DNA from: CAYTGR01 sp964437445 | GTDB taxonomy: Bacteria; Chloroflexota; Anaerolineae; B4-G1; SLSP01 | DNA: 64,000 nucleotides | Direction: 5' to 3' | Assembly (NCBI GenBank): GCA_964437445.1 | Contig: CAYTGR010000009.1 | Location: 38,635-102,634, forward strand | Part shown: positions 27,893-36,102 of the stretch, in pieces | Numbering within the stretch: the first letter of the stretch is position 1 | How the letters are laid out: each line of letters starts with the position of its first letter | Position numbers and translations under genes: made by a program | Notes under the pieces: generated by a model | Told to the model about the DNA's origin: nothing | The model's input: the letters and a program-made list of their open reading frames with translations, nothing else | Databases searched by the model: none

Positions 27893-27924
27893 ACACCTTC
27901 TGAGCTCACTTTCTGGCTGAACAC

Positions 27925-27952
27925 AACGGGGGCGCCTGGCTGCGCCCCCGTT
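27925..27952. terminator. Hairpin between convergent genes
   Basis: Perfect 11-bp stem AACGGGGGCGC (27925-27935) with 27942-27952 and a 6-nt loop, in the 64-base gap between the lipoprotein gene and the end of the VWA gene. T residues follow weakly on both strands; probably a shared terminator. Confidence 0.75.
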
Positions 27953-27956
27953 CCCG

Positions 27957-30908
27957 TTATCGCCGTCGCCGCGCCCGCTCCCGCGCTTCGCGCAGGCGGG
28001 CCAGCGTCTCTTGATCTTCCTCTGCGGGCGGCGGGGTCGCCGGCAGTTTTTCTGCCTCCCGGCTCCTCTGAGCTGCGGCTCTCTTTTCCCCCCACGCTTC
28101 TTTTCCCGGTTGCCCCGGCGCCGGGACAGGGGGCCGCGCGCCGCGCTGCCGCGCGCGCTCCCGCGCCGCAAACAATTCACCCCACACCGCCGGCTCCTGG
28201 CGTCTCTGGGCCGTCAGGCCACCACGCCGCCGGAACCACTGCACCAACCGCACCCAATCCGCGCGGGTGAGACGCAACCGCCGCGCCGCCACGTCCGCCG
28301 GGAAGAGCAACGCCGCGAGCAGCAACAGCGCGGGCCACAGGGGCTGCGCGCGCTGCGCCGGGACGGCGGTCGGCGTGAACGCGGCCGCCGGCGTGACCAG
28401 CGCCGCGCCGCCGGTCGTCTGGGCCAGCTCGGCCAGCAGCGTTTCCCCGCCGCCGGTCCGCCGGTATTCCGGCGAATAGGGGACCACCAGGCCGGTCGTC
28501 CGTTGGGCCACGGGTGCGCCGCTCGCGTCGCGCTGAACGATCTGCACCAGATAGGTTCCCGGCTCGGCGACGACGGAGCTCCCTTCGTAGCGGCCCGCGG
28601 CCGTCTGCTCCAGCCGCACCGTCTGCGTGAGCAGCTCCGGCCCGACCAGGGTGGCCTCGGTCTGGAGCAGGTCGCGCGGATTGCCCTGCGCGTCGGTCGC
28701 CGTGACCTGGAGGTGCACGTCGGCCCCGTCCTGCGTGACGGTGGCCTGCAGGTGCTCATCCGCCGGCTCCGGCAGCGTCCAGCCGACCAGCTGCGCGGCA
28801 AAGGCGTTGAAGCGCTGCCAGGTGACCCAATCGGCGGCCCAGCGCCCCGTGAGGTCAGAGGTCCAGGCGACGGCGCGGCCCAGCCCATATTGCCACTGCG
28901 CGAGGACCGGGTCGCCGCGCGGGCTGACCAGCGGCACCTGCGCAGTAGCTTTCGGCGTCGTGCCGTTGTAGCCCAGGAGCGCGGGCAGCGTCGCCGGGTC
29001 CAGCCCACGCAGGACAGCCGTGGGGGCCGCCGCCAGCGGGTAGAACGGCTCCTCAATGAGATACTGGCCGACCGCCTGGATGGTCTCCTTGAGGAAGATC
29101 TGCGGCACATCCTGCATAGCGGGCGCGGCGTAGTAGCGCCCGCCGCCCTGCTCGGCCAGCCCCTTGAGATATTCGGCGGAGCCTTCCCCGGCGGCGACGA
29201 CCGAGAGCGTGATCCCCTCCTCGGCCAGCCGGCGGGTCAGTTCGTCATATTGGCCGGAACGCGACCAGCCGTCGGTGAGCAGAATGATGTGCCGGACGCG
29301 GGCGTCGGTGTTCACCAGTGCCTGCTCGGCCTCCGAGAGGCCGGCGAAAAGGTTGGTCTGCCCTTCGGCTTGAATGCTGCCAATGGCGGCCTGGATGGCG
29401 GGCGCGTCGGCCAGTTGCTGCAGCCGCAAGGCCCATAACGCATTTTCATTGAAGGCAACAATGCCCAGATAATCCAGCCGTCCTAACGCCTGCGTCGCTT
29501 GCAGGATGGCGTCTTTGGCGATATCCACCTTCGGCAGCCCGGTCTCCACGCGGGCGTACTGGCCCGGCAGCGCGCTGGGATTGTCGCAGTGACAGCGCCC
29601 CATGCTACCGGATTTGTCCACAGCAAAGACAATGGCGATGTTCGGCTCCTGGGTGCGACTGCGCACGTCCATGTCCACCGGCAACGCGGCCTCCAACGGC
29701 GTGCGGAGGTAGCCACCCGCGCCGTATCCCTGCTCGCCGCCGATCATCACCAGGCCGCGCCCCAGGTCGCGCACCAGCACGGGAAGCGCAGCCATCGTCT
29801 CGGCGGGCAGCGCCTCGGCCGGCACATCGACCAGGACGACGGCATCGTAGCTGCTCAAGGTGGCCAGGTCGGTGGGCAGATGCGCGGGCGGGAGCACGGT
29901 CACTTCCATGCCGGTGGATTCCAGCGCCGCCCGGAGCGCGGCGGCCTCGCCGGAGCTCCCCTCCGCCAGGAGGACGCGCGGCGGCCCGTAGACGGTAGCG
30001 AACCCGGAGGCGAGGTTGTTCTGCGGGAGGGTATCCAGCGCCGGGGTTAACTCCGCGCGGTAACGGTGGAACCCGGTCTCTCCGGCGGTGAGCGCCAGCT
30101 CCACCCGGTTGCGCCCCGGTTCCAGAGCCACGGAGCGACTGGCGAGCAGCTGGCCATCGCCCAGCAGGTGGAGCGTCGCCTCCTGGGCCACCGTGCTCTC
30201 AATGACCGCCGTGACCGCAAACGTTTGCCCTTGCCGGACCGTGGCAGGGACCTCCAGGTCGACGAGGTAGGCCTCCTGTTCGGCAGGGGGGGCCAGCAAC
30301 GGGACGACGGCGAGCTCCACGCCGCGCAAAGCGGCCAGGTCCGCCTGGCGACGGGCGTCGCCGACGTTTTGGAGGCCGTCGGAAAGGAGCACCAACCGCT
30401 TCTGGCTCTCCTCCGGGAAGAGTGCCAGCCCCAAGCGGAGTGCGGCGCCGATGTCGGTGCGCCCTGAGCGCGGGACAGAGGCGATGGGCGGCAGCTCGTG
30501 CGCCTCAGAGGCGAGCCGTTCCACCAACGCGTCCTCGCCGAAGGCAACGATGGCCGCGCGCGCGCCGGCCGGCATCCCGGCGACCGCGTCGCGAATGAAC
30601 TGTTCGGCGCGGGCCTGCTCGGCGGCGGAGACGCTATCGGAAAGGTCCAGCACGAAGACGACGGTGAGGTCATCCACCGGGCGGACAAGTTGCGCGCCGG
30701 AGAGCCCCAGGATCAGGCCGAGGCCGACGAGCGCGCGCAGGAGCACCGCCGCCCACCGTTGACGGAGGAGAGAAGCCCCCAGGCCACGGACCGCAGACCA
30801 CCCGCCCCGCACGGGCTGCGCCCGGCGGCCGAGCAGCGGCAACGTCAGGAGCGGCAGGAAGACCAGCAGCGCCCAAAGTACAGCAGGATGCGTAAATGAT
30901 AGCTGCAT
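27957..30908 (-). CDS. Membrane protein with two VWA domains and a GATase-like domain
   Basis: 983 residues from the ATG at 30908. Two N-terminal helices ('HPAVLWALLVFLPLLTLPLL' and 'AVLLRALVGLGLILGLSG') precede a first von Willebrand A domain with MIDAS 'DLSDSVS'. A middle region resembles class-I glutamine amidotransferase-like folds ('LGRGLVMIGGEQGYGAGGYL'), then comes a second VWA domain with 'DKSGSMG' and a Cys pair 'CHC', beta-rich modules, a C-terminal helix and a basic Arg/Ala/Glu-rich tail. It ends the MoxR/DUF58/VWA array. The preceding toxin gene stops one base before this start (TGAAATG), so translation may be coupled. Probably a metal-dependent protein-binding partner of the MoxR ATPase. 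Confidence 0.8.
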   Translation of the reverse strand: MQLSFTHPAVLWALLVFLPLLTLPLLGRRAQPVRGGWSAVRGLGASLLRQRWAAVLLRALVGLGLILGLSGAQLVRPVDDLTVVFVLDLSDSVSAAEQARAEQFIRDAVAGMPAGARAAIVAFGEDALVERLASEAHELPPIASVPRSGRTDIGAALRLGLALFPEESQKRLVLLSDGLQNVGDARRQADLAALRGVELAVVPLLAPPAEQEAYLVDLEVPATVRQGQTFAVTAVIESTVAQEATLHLLGDGQLLASRSVALEPGRNRVELALTAGETGFHRYRAELTPALDTLPQNNLASGFATVYGPPRVLLAEGSSGEAAALRAALESTGMEVTVLPPAHLPTDLATLSSYDAVVLVDVPAEALPAETMAALPVLVRDLGRGLVMIGGEQGYGAGGYLRTPLEAALPVDMDVRSRTQEPNIAIVFAVDKSGSMGRCHCDNPSALPGQYARVETGLPKVDIAKDAILQATQALGRLDYLGIVAFNENALWALRLQQLADAPAIQAAIGSIQAEGQTNLFAGLSEAEQALVNTDARVRHIILLTDGWSRSGQYDELTRRLAEEGITLSVVAAGEGSAEYLKGLAEQGGGRYYAAPAMQDVPQIFLKETIQAVGQYLIEEPFYPLAAAPTAVLRGLDPATLPALLGYNGTTPKATAQVPLVSPRGDPVLAQWQYGLGRAVAWTSDLTGRWAADWVTWQRFNAFAAQLVGWTLPEPADEHLQATVTQDGADVHLQVTATDAQGNPRDLLQTEATLVGPELLTQTVRLEQTAAGRYEGSSVVAEPGTYLVQIVQRDASGAPVAQRTTGLVVPYSPEYRRTGGGETLLAELAQTTGGAALVTPAAAFTPTAVPAQRAQPLWPALLLLAALLFPADVAARRLRLTRADWVRLVQWFRRRGGLTAQRRQEPAVWGELFAARERARQRGARPPVPAPGQPGKEAWGEKRAAAQRSREAEKLPATPPPAEEDQETLARLREARERARRRR

Positions 30909-30909
30909 T

Positions 30910-31173
30910 TCAGGGTAAAATATCGTGTCCACCAATGTTACGCAGGTAAATATGATCCGGGAATTCCTGCAAAGTGATGCGAATGCTCATGGTGATGGAG
31001 ATCTCTCGGACCGGCGGCTGGAGATGCTTCAAGGTCTGCACTGTTTTGTAACGTAACGAGGGGTGTCCCTTGTTCTGCAGGAACAGTTCCAGTTTGCGGT
31101 AAACCAATTCTCTCAATTGGGGGTCAAGCCGCCTCATGCTCTTTTCAAATTGCGGTGACGTGACCAGTTCCAT
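30910..31173 (-). CDS. RelE/ParE-like toxin
   Basis: 87 residues. 'SPQFEKSMRRLDPQLRELVYRKLELFL' at the start is typical of the two N-terminal helices of RelE/ParE-fold toxins, and the C-terminal half is beta-rich ('ISITMSIRITLQEFPDHIYLRNIGGHDILP') as in the YafQ/HigB group. It starts five bases after a small upstream gene with the features of an antitoxin. mRNA cleavage or gyrase inhibition cannot be told apart from the sequence. The pair sits inside a long operon of unrelated genes. Confidence 0.75.
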   Translation of the reverse strand: MELVTSPQFEKSMRRLDPQLRELVYRKLELFLQNKGHPSLRYKTVQTLKHLQPPVREISITMSIRITLQEFPDHIYLRNIGGHDILP

Positions 31174-31178
31174 AGGTG

Positions 31179-31445
31179 CTACTTGGCTGGTTCATCAGGC
31201 TGAGATTCTATGTACTCGGCCAGCTCACGGACAGAACTAAACCGATGAGTATGCCCCTGGATATAAGCTTCCGTCGCCTCTTGTTCGGCCTGAATCCAGC
31301 CAGGAGTAGTATAACGCGCCTCATCGACAGCCAGAAATTCCTGCTTGATGAACACTACCATATGATAAATCTTTTCTATTTCCAGCGGTGATAAACCGTT
31401 GAGTTCCTGTAACAATTGTTGCCGATAATCTATGGTCACGGTCAT
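31179..31445 (-). CDS. Probable antitoxin of the adjacent RelE/ParE-like toxin
   Basis: 88-residue acidic protein from the ATG at 31445, which has AGGAGG seven bases upstream; a longer frame to 31637 runs into the VWA gene and is rejected. I do not recognise a DNA-binding fold. The N-terminal half is predicted helical ('LSPLEIEKIYHMVVFIKQEFL') and the C-terminal half carries 'SVRELAEYIESQ', consistent with a toxin-binding tail. Its size, order before the toxin and own promoter make it the likely antitoxin. Confidence 0.65.
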   Translation of the reverse strand: MTVTIDYRQQLLQELNGLSPLEIEKIYHMVVFIKQEFLAVDEARYTTPGWIQAEQEATEAYIQGHTHRFSSVRELAEYIESQPDEPAK

Positions 31446-31481
31446 CGTTTTACCTCCTGATCCGAACATGTCCTTAACTTC

Positions 31482-31511
31482 ATTGTACTCCGAGCTGTAC
31501 TGCGCTGTCAA
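31482..31511 (-). promoter_or_regulatory. Sigma-A type promoter of the toxin-antitoxin pair
   Basis: On the minus strand TTGACA (31506-31511) is followed after 18 bases by TACAAT (31482-31487), 36 bases before the antitoxin start. The -35 box overlaps the stop codon of the upstream VWA gene, so the pair can be expressed separately from the operon around it. Confidence 0.75.
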
Positions 31512-33460
31512 CCCCATGGAGCGTTTGAAGTCTGTTCTCTGACTCTCCCAACCAGCCACGCTAACGTGCCGCGGTATTGCACCAACCACTCCACCAGCAG
31601 CAAAATCAGCGCGGCCCAGGCGAGCGGACGCCACCATTCCTGGCGCACCGGGCGCGCGGCAACGACGGACGTCCCGGCGTTACCGGCAATGGGCAACGTC
31701 GCGCGCGGCGCGATCTCCGACTCCTGCGCGCTGAAAGCGTTGACGGCAAACTGCCCGTAGGGCTGGAGAGTCGCATCATCCGGCTCCGTCCAGGCCACGG
31801 TGTAAAGGCCCGGCGTGGCGGTCCCGGCAAAGAGCGCAGACCCCCGGTCGGCGGCGATGCGGGCGGTCGCACCGTCAGGGCTGGTGATGAGTGCTGCGTC
31901 GGCCTGCGGCGGCAGCGGGATGCTCACCGGCTGCCCCGGCGTGACCGTCTCCGGCAGCGCGCCGGTCGCGCCAGGGGCCAGGAAATCCACCAGATTGGCC
32001 AGCAGCAGCGGGAAAGCCACCCGCAATGGTAAATCCGACTGGCGCGGGTCAAAGGCCAGCACGGCCAGCCGGCGGCCGGCCAGTTCCCCGGCAATCAACA
32101 GCGGGGTGGTCGCGCCGCCCTCAGCGACAATCACTGGCCGGCCCCAGGCCGGCAGCGGGAGTTCCGCCGCCCGGACGATGACCACGTCACGCAGGTCCAC
32201 ATATTGGAGCAGCGGCTCGGTGGCGCTGGCCGGCAGCGGCGCCGGCTGCGTCAGTTCGCCAGTGACGGAGAAAAACTCCGTGGAGCGCAGCGGCCCGATG
32301 AACAGCAGCGCTCCCGGCGGATAGGTGCCGTCGGACGGCAGGACGGTGTCAAAAATCGTGAGCCAGTTCGCGCCGTGCTGATTCGTTGATTCGTTGATTT
32401 GCTGACTCGCCTTTTCGTAGTCCTCCAGCGTGAGCGTCGTGACCTCTACGCCCGGCAGCAGGGCGAGCGCCGTCTCCAGGAAGCGATTGCCGGGGCCGAC
32501 GAGCTGGATCTGTGCGCCGGCGATGAGCGGAGCGACGGCCCAGGCGCGATCGTCGGCTGCCAGGGCGTCCGTGCCCTCCAGCCGGGCCTCGACGGCGGCC
32601 AGCTCCGGCGGCAGGTCGGGGAAAGTGACACCGACGGACTGTCCGGCCGGCAGCGTCAGGTCGCGCACGGCGAGGAGCTCACCCCCTGGTTGGTAGAGCA
32701 GGAGACGACGCTGCACCTCGGCAGCGCCGTATTGGGTGACGCGGACAAACGCGGTCAGCCCCTGCCCGGCGGCAGCCGGATCCAACGAGAGGGCGCTGAG
32801 CGCCTGGTTCTCGCCGGAGGTGCCAATGGGGAGATAACGCACCACAGCGGCGGCGCTCAGCCGCTCCGGCAGGCGCGCGCCGCCGTCCGAGAGCACCACG
32901 ATCTCCGCTTCCGGCTCGCCGGCGGCGACGGCAGCGGCCAGCTCCAGCGCGGTCGCCAGGTCCGCCCCGCCCGGGCCGGGACGGAGCAGCGCTAACGTGC
33001 GCTCTAACGTCCCCCGGTCCGTGCTGCCGGAGAGGAGCACCTCGGTCGTGCTGCCGGCAACGATGAGTGTCACCGGCACGTCGGCGGGCAGGTCAGCGGC
33101 CAGGCGGCGGGCCTGCCCCACCGCCGCCCCGAGCCGGTCGGGCGCAACGTCGGTCGCGGCCATACTCGCGGAGGTATCCATCACCAGGATCAAATGGCTG
33201 CCGGTGGCTGCCTGGGTCCAAATAAAGGGACGGGCCAGCGCGATAATCAACGCGATGAGGAAGAGCAATTGCAACACCAGCAACCAGTTCGCGCGGAGGC
33301 GCTGCCACGGCGCGTTGGCTGCGGTATCGCGCACCAGTTCGCGCCAGAGGTAGACGCTGGCGACGGTCCGCTCCTCGCGCCGCAACTTCAGGAAGTAGAG
33401 CGCAACGATGACCGGCAACAGGGCAGCCAGCGCAAAAGCAAGTGGCGTCAGAAAATTCAT
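31508..33460 (-). CDS. BatA-like membrane protein with VWA domain
   Basis: 650 residues. It begins with the aerotolerance-regulator N-terminal motif ('FLTPLAFALAALLPVIVALYF' and 'LKLRREE'), then a second helix, a VWA domain with MIDAS 'MDTSASMAATD' near residue 95, a long beta-rich region and a C-terminal helix before a short cytoplasmic tail. This is the standard partner of MoxR and DUF58, encoded just upstream. GAGG lies seven bases before the ATG. An octamer repeat array lies inside the coding region at 32380-32411 and is read as 'SQQINESTNQ', a local low-complexity insertion. Confidence 0.82.
   Translation of the reverse strand: MNFLTPLAFALAALLPVIVALYFLKLRREERTVASVYLWRELVRDTAANAPWQRLRANWLLVLQLLFLIALIIALARPFIWTQAATGSHLILVMDTSASMAATDVAPDRLGAAVGQARRLAADLPADVPVTLIVAGSTTEVLLSGSTDRGTLERTLALLRPGPGGADLATALELAAAVAAGEPEAEIVVLSDGGARLPERLSAAAVVRYLPIGTSGENQALSALSLDPAAAGQGLTAFVRVTQYGAAEVQRRLLLYQPGGELLAVRDLTLPAGQSVGVTFPDLPPELAAVEARLEGTDALAADDRAWAVAPLIAGAQIQLVGPGNRFLETALALLPGVEVTTLTLEDYEKASQQINESTNQHGANWLTIFDTVLPSDGTYPPGALLFIGPLRSTEFFSVTGELTQPAPLPASATEPLLQYVDLRDVVIVRAAELPLPAWGRPVIVAEGGATTPLLIAGELAGRRLAVLAFDPRQSDLPLRVAFPLLLANLVDFLAPGATGALPETVTPGQPVSIPLPPQADAALITSPDGATARIAADRGSALFAGTATPGLYTVAWTEPDDATLQPYGQFAVNAFSAQESEIAPRATLPIAGNAGTSVVAARPVRQEWWRPLAWAALILLLVEWLVQYRGTLAWLVGRVREQTSNAPWG
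32380..32411 (+). repeat. Octamer array inside a coding region
   Basis: Four consecutive octamers GATTCGTT, GATTCGTT, GATTTGCT, GACTCGCC within the BatA-like gene. Related arrays occur at 38524-38555 (opposite strand). Thirty-two bases is not a multiple of three, so the frame was kept by its exact boundaries or by flanking change. Confidence 0.75.
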
Positions 33461-33476
33461 GGGGCCTCGTCAAGAG

Positions 33477-33948
33477 TAGACGGTAGACAGTAGGCGGTAA
33501 ACAGGGAAGAGGGGATCGAGGTCATGCCGCTGACCGCCGATTTTCAATAGATTGGATAAGCCGATACAATAAACGACTGACACTCTCAGCGTCATCAAAC
33601 AGGGAGCCGGTATCAGCTGCATATCCCAGATCGCGGGCCAGGATCAGGTAGTATTTGGTTTCTTCCAAAGAGGCTTCGGCAATGTTGTAAAAGCGGATTT
33701 TCTCTGCCTGACCACGACGCTTGAACCCCTCAGCGATGTTGGCCGGAACGGAAACCACCGCGCGCCGTATTTGGGAAATTAGTCCATATCTCTCCTCCGG
33801 GGGAAAGGATTGCGTCAGCCGATAAATCGCCAGCACCAGTTGATGCGCTTGCTGCCATACCTCCAGCTGTTGAAAATTCTCTATCTGGCTCATGGTTCTC
33901 TCTCCACAGAGGTGTTTTCCCTATCTACCGTCTACCGTTTACTGTCTA
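33477..33948. mobile_element. Heptamer-bounded palindromic element carrying a four-helix-bundle gene
   Basis: Each end is four tandem heptamers plus GGAA, in inverted orientation: 33477-33508 reads TAGACGG TAGACAG TAGGCGG TAAACAG GGAA, and the reverse complement of 33917-33948 reads TAGACAG TAAACGG TAGACGG TAGATAG GGAA. They agree at 25 of 32 positions and every difference is a transition. The element lies between the DUF58 gene and the BatA-like gene; its first three bases (TAG) are the DUF58 stop codon. It encloses a single small gene. Mobility is inferred; no transposase is present. Confidence 0.6.
33522..33893 (-). CDS. Four-helix-bundle protein (23S rRNA intervening-sequence type)
   Basis: 123-residue helical protein of the family found in intervening sequences of 23S rRNA genes and widely as solitary genes. 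Family marks are 'LEVWQQAHQLVLAIYRLTQSFP', 'LISQIRRAVVSVPANIAEG' and 'EASLEETKYYLILARDLGY'. Function is unknown in general. It is foreign to the surrounding MoxR/VWA array and is enclosed by inverted heptamer arrays, so it was probably inserted with them. The same strand as its neighbours may keep the operon transcribed through. Confidence 0.85.
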   Translation of the reverse strand: MSQIENFQQLEVWQQAHQLVLAIYRLTQSFPPEERYGLISQIRRAVVSVPANIAEGFKRRGQAEKIRFYNIAEASLEETKYYLILARDLGYAADTGSLFDDAESVSRLLYRLIQSIENRRSAA

Positions 33949-34827
33949 CTTTAGAACCTCATACCGCCGCAAATACGCCAGCACTAATTCCTCCAGCGGC
34001 TGTGACGTCTCAATAAAGACATAGTGCGCATTGAGCGCTGCGCAGGTTTGAGCGAGCTGCTCCTGCCACGCCTGAAGGCGCGCCTGGTAGCGCCGGAGCA
34101 GGTCGTAGTCGGCGGTGATCTCCACGGTGGCGGCGCTCTCGCTGTCCACCAGCCGCAGGTCGCCCTCCAGCGCGGGGTTGACCTCCTGCGGGGCGAGCAG
34201 GTGCAGCACGGTAACCTCATAGCCGTGACCCGCAAGGGCGCGCAGCCCGGCCTCCCACCCCGGGCCGAGCAGGTCACTGATGACGAGGAGCGGACCGGGC
34301 CGGGCCGCGCGGGCCAGGTAGGCGCGCAGCGCGGCCTCCGGATGGAGCTCGCCGGCCGGTTGCAACGCGGTCAACCAGTCAAACCAGGCCAGGGCCTGCC
34401 GCTTGCCACGGAACAGAGCCGGCCGCAGCCCGGCGGGCGCCGCCGCGCCGTCGTTGAGCGCCGCACCGGTGACCCGATCCAGGCCGACGAGCGCCACGTA
34501 GCCGAGCGCGGCCGCTAAGCGGCGGGCGTACTCCCATTTGGGCGGCTCGCCAAAGGCCATGCTGCGGCTGGCATCCAGCAGAAGGTGGACGGTAAGGTCT
34601 TCTTCGGCGACGAAAAGCTTCAGAAAAAGCCGCTCCAGCCGGGCGTAGGCGTTCCAGTCAATCTGGCGGAAGTCGTCGCCCGGCGCGTAGGTGCGAAAAT
34701 CGGCGAACTCCACGCTCCCGCCGCGATTCGGACTGCGCCGCTCCCCCTGGATCTGCCCGGCGCGCAACCGCCGGCTCACCAGCGTGAGCCGGTCCAGTTG
34801 GGCGAGAAAAGCGGGATCAAGCAACAT
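33946..34827 (-). CDS. DUF58 domain protein
   Basis: 293-residue cytoplasmic protein of the DUF58 family, partner of MoxR ATPases. The diagnostic motif 'YAPGDDFRQIDWNAYAR' is at about 49-65, followed by a VWA-like fold beginning 'LLLDASRSM'. MoxR precedes it and the BatA-like VWA gene follows it, the usual order for this set. Its stop codon TAG is the first three bases of the inverted-heptamer element downstream, so the element joins exactly at the end of the gene. Confidence 0.88.
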   Translation of the reverse strand: MLLDPAFLAQLDRLTLVSRRLRAGQIQGERRSPNRGGSVEFADFRTYAPGDDFRQIDWNAYARLERLFLKLFVAEEDLTVHLLLDASRSMAFGEPPKWEYARRLAAALGYVALVGLDRVTGAALNDGAAAPAGLRPALFRGKRQALAWFDWLTALQPAGELHPEAALRAYLARAARPGPLLVISDLLGPGWEAGLRALAGHGYEVTVLHLLAPQEVNPALEGDLRLVDSESAATVEITADYDLLRRYQARLQAWQEQLAQTCAALNAHYVFIETSQPLEELVLAYLRRYEVLK

Positions 34828-34869
34828 AGAGCTTCCTTGCTTAAAAAATGCTCAAAGGGAATGCTACCT

Positions 34870-34959
34870 GTCAAACGTCAAACGTGAAACACCAGGATGG
34901 GTTAAGCCTCTCATCACGCCTCGCGCTTCACGCTTCACGCCTCACGCTTCACGTTTCAC
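34870..34959. repeat. Empty inverted heptamer array
   Basis: On the left GTCAAAC GTCAAAC GTGAAAC (34870-34890). On the right, read in reverse complement, GTGAAAC GTGAAGC GTGAGGC GTGAAGC GTGAAGC GCGAGGC (34959-34918). The stop codon of moxR (34956-34958) lies in the first heptamer of the right arm. The arms face each other across 27 bases with no ORF. It resembles the ends of the 33477-33948 element in layout but not in unit sequence. Confidence 0.75.
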
Positions 34960-35933
34960 TCCCACCGCTCCAGCACCTGCGCCACCGTCGCCTGCACAAT
35001 AGTGTCCGTCGTCACCCGCTCCGCCTGAGCCGCAAAGTTGAGGATGAGCCGGTGGCGCAACGTCGGCAACGCGGCGGCGCGGAGATCGTCCACGGCGACG
35101 TTATAGCGGCCATCCAGCAGGGCAATGATCTTCCCGGCCAGGATCAAGGCCTGCATTCCGCGCGGGCTGGAACCGTAATTGACGTACTGCCTGACCATCT
35201 CTGGCGCGGTCTCGTCGTAGGGGAGCGTGGCGCGGACCAGGCAGGCTGCCGCTTCGGTGACGTGGCGGGCAATGGGGACGCCGCGCGCGAGCTGCTGCAT
35301 CGCGCGGATCGTCTCGCCGTCGGCGACGGGCTGCGGCTGCGGCAGCTCCACGCCGGTCGTGCGGTCCGCGATCTCCACGAGTTCGTCCACGGAAGGGTAA
35401 TCCACGTTCAATTTGAAGAAGAAGCGGTCCAGTTGCGCCTCCGGCAACGGATAGGTGCCCTCCATTTCCAGCGGATTCTGCGTCGCCAGGACGAAGAAAG
35501 GCTCCGGCAGCCGGCGGGTCTGTTTGGCAACGGTGACGCTGTGCTCCTGCATTGCCTCCAGCATCGCCGATTGGGTCTTGGGCGTCGCGCGGTTGATCTC
35601 ATCGGCCAGGACGAGGCTGGCGAAGATCGGCCCCGGCTCAAACTGGAAGCGGCGACGGCCCTGTTCGTCCTCGGCGATGATGTTGGTGCCGACGATGTCG
35701 GCGGGCATCAGGTCAGGCGTGAACTGGATGCGGCTGAAGGGGCAGGTCACGGCCTGCGCCAGACTGCGCACGAGCATCGTTTTGCCCAGGCCGGGCACCC
35801 CTTCCAGCAGCGCGTTGCCGCCGGCCAGCAGCGTGATAAGCGTCTGGCGGATCAGCTCGCGCTGGCCGACGATCAGTTTGCTCACCTCGGCCTCAATTGC
35901 ATGCGCGGTAGTAGCAAAAGTTTCGGCGTCCAT
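34956..35933 (-). CDS. MoxR-family AAA ATPase
   Basis: 325-residue AAA+ ATPase of the MoxR class, chaperones that mature or activate protein complexes together with VWA proteins. Walker A 'GVPGLGKTMLV' lies near residues 40-50, Walker B 'LVLADEINR' near 98-106, the sensor 'LATQNPLE' near 132-139, and the C-terminal lid domain follows ('NYGSSPRGMQALILAGK'). AAAGGAG is seven bases before the ATG. The downstream genes DUF58, BatA-like VWA and the large double-VWA protein are the expected partners. Confidence 0.93.
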   Translation of the reverse strand: MDAETFATTAHAIEAEVSKLIVGQRELIRQTLITLLAGGNALLEGVPGLGKTMLVRSLAQAVTCPFSRIQFTPDLMPADIVGTNIIAEDEQGRRRFQFEPGPIFASLVLADEINRATPKTQSAMLEAMQEHSVTVAKQTRRLPEPFFVLATQNPLEMEGTYPLPEAQLDRFFFKLNVDYPSVDELVEIADRTTGVELPQPQPVADGETIRAMQQLARGVPIARHVTEAAACLVRATLPYDETAPEMVRQYVNYGSSPRGMQALILAGKIIALLDGRYNVAVDDLRAAALPTLRHRLILNFAAQAERVTTDTIVQATVAQVLERWE

Positions 35934-35949
35934 CCCAACTCCTTTGAAA

Positions 35950-36022
35950 ATAGAAACCAGTTAAGTAGTGAGCAGAGAGCAGAGAGCAGCAGGTAGAAGT
36001 TCCTGTTTCCTGCTCACCGCTC
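35950..36022 (-). repeat. Palindromic heptamer repeat, copy 2
   Basis: Reverse complement matches 13229-13294 heptamer by heptamer: GAGCGGT GAGCAGG AAACAGG, then a near-inverted half with GCTCTCT present twice here and once in copy 1, and the shared end TGGTTTCTAT. It lies 17 bases upstream of the moxR start, in the 169-base space before it. Confidence 0.8.
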
Positions 36023-36102
36023 AAAGCAATCATTCCTCCGGCCACCAGAGCCAGCACTTCCAACGGGATGGGGATAACCTGTATCGTCCCCTGGCACGGC
36101 CC

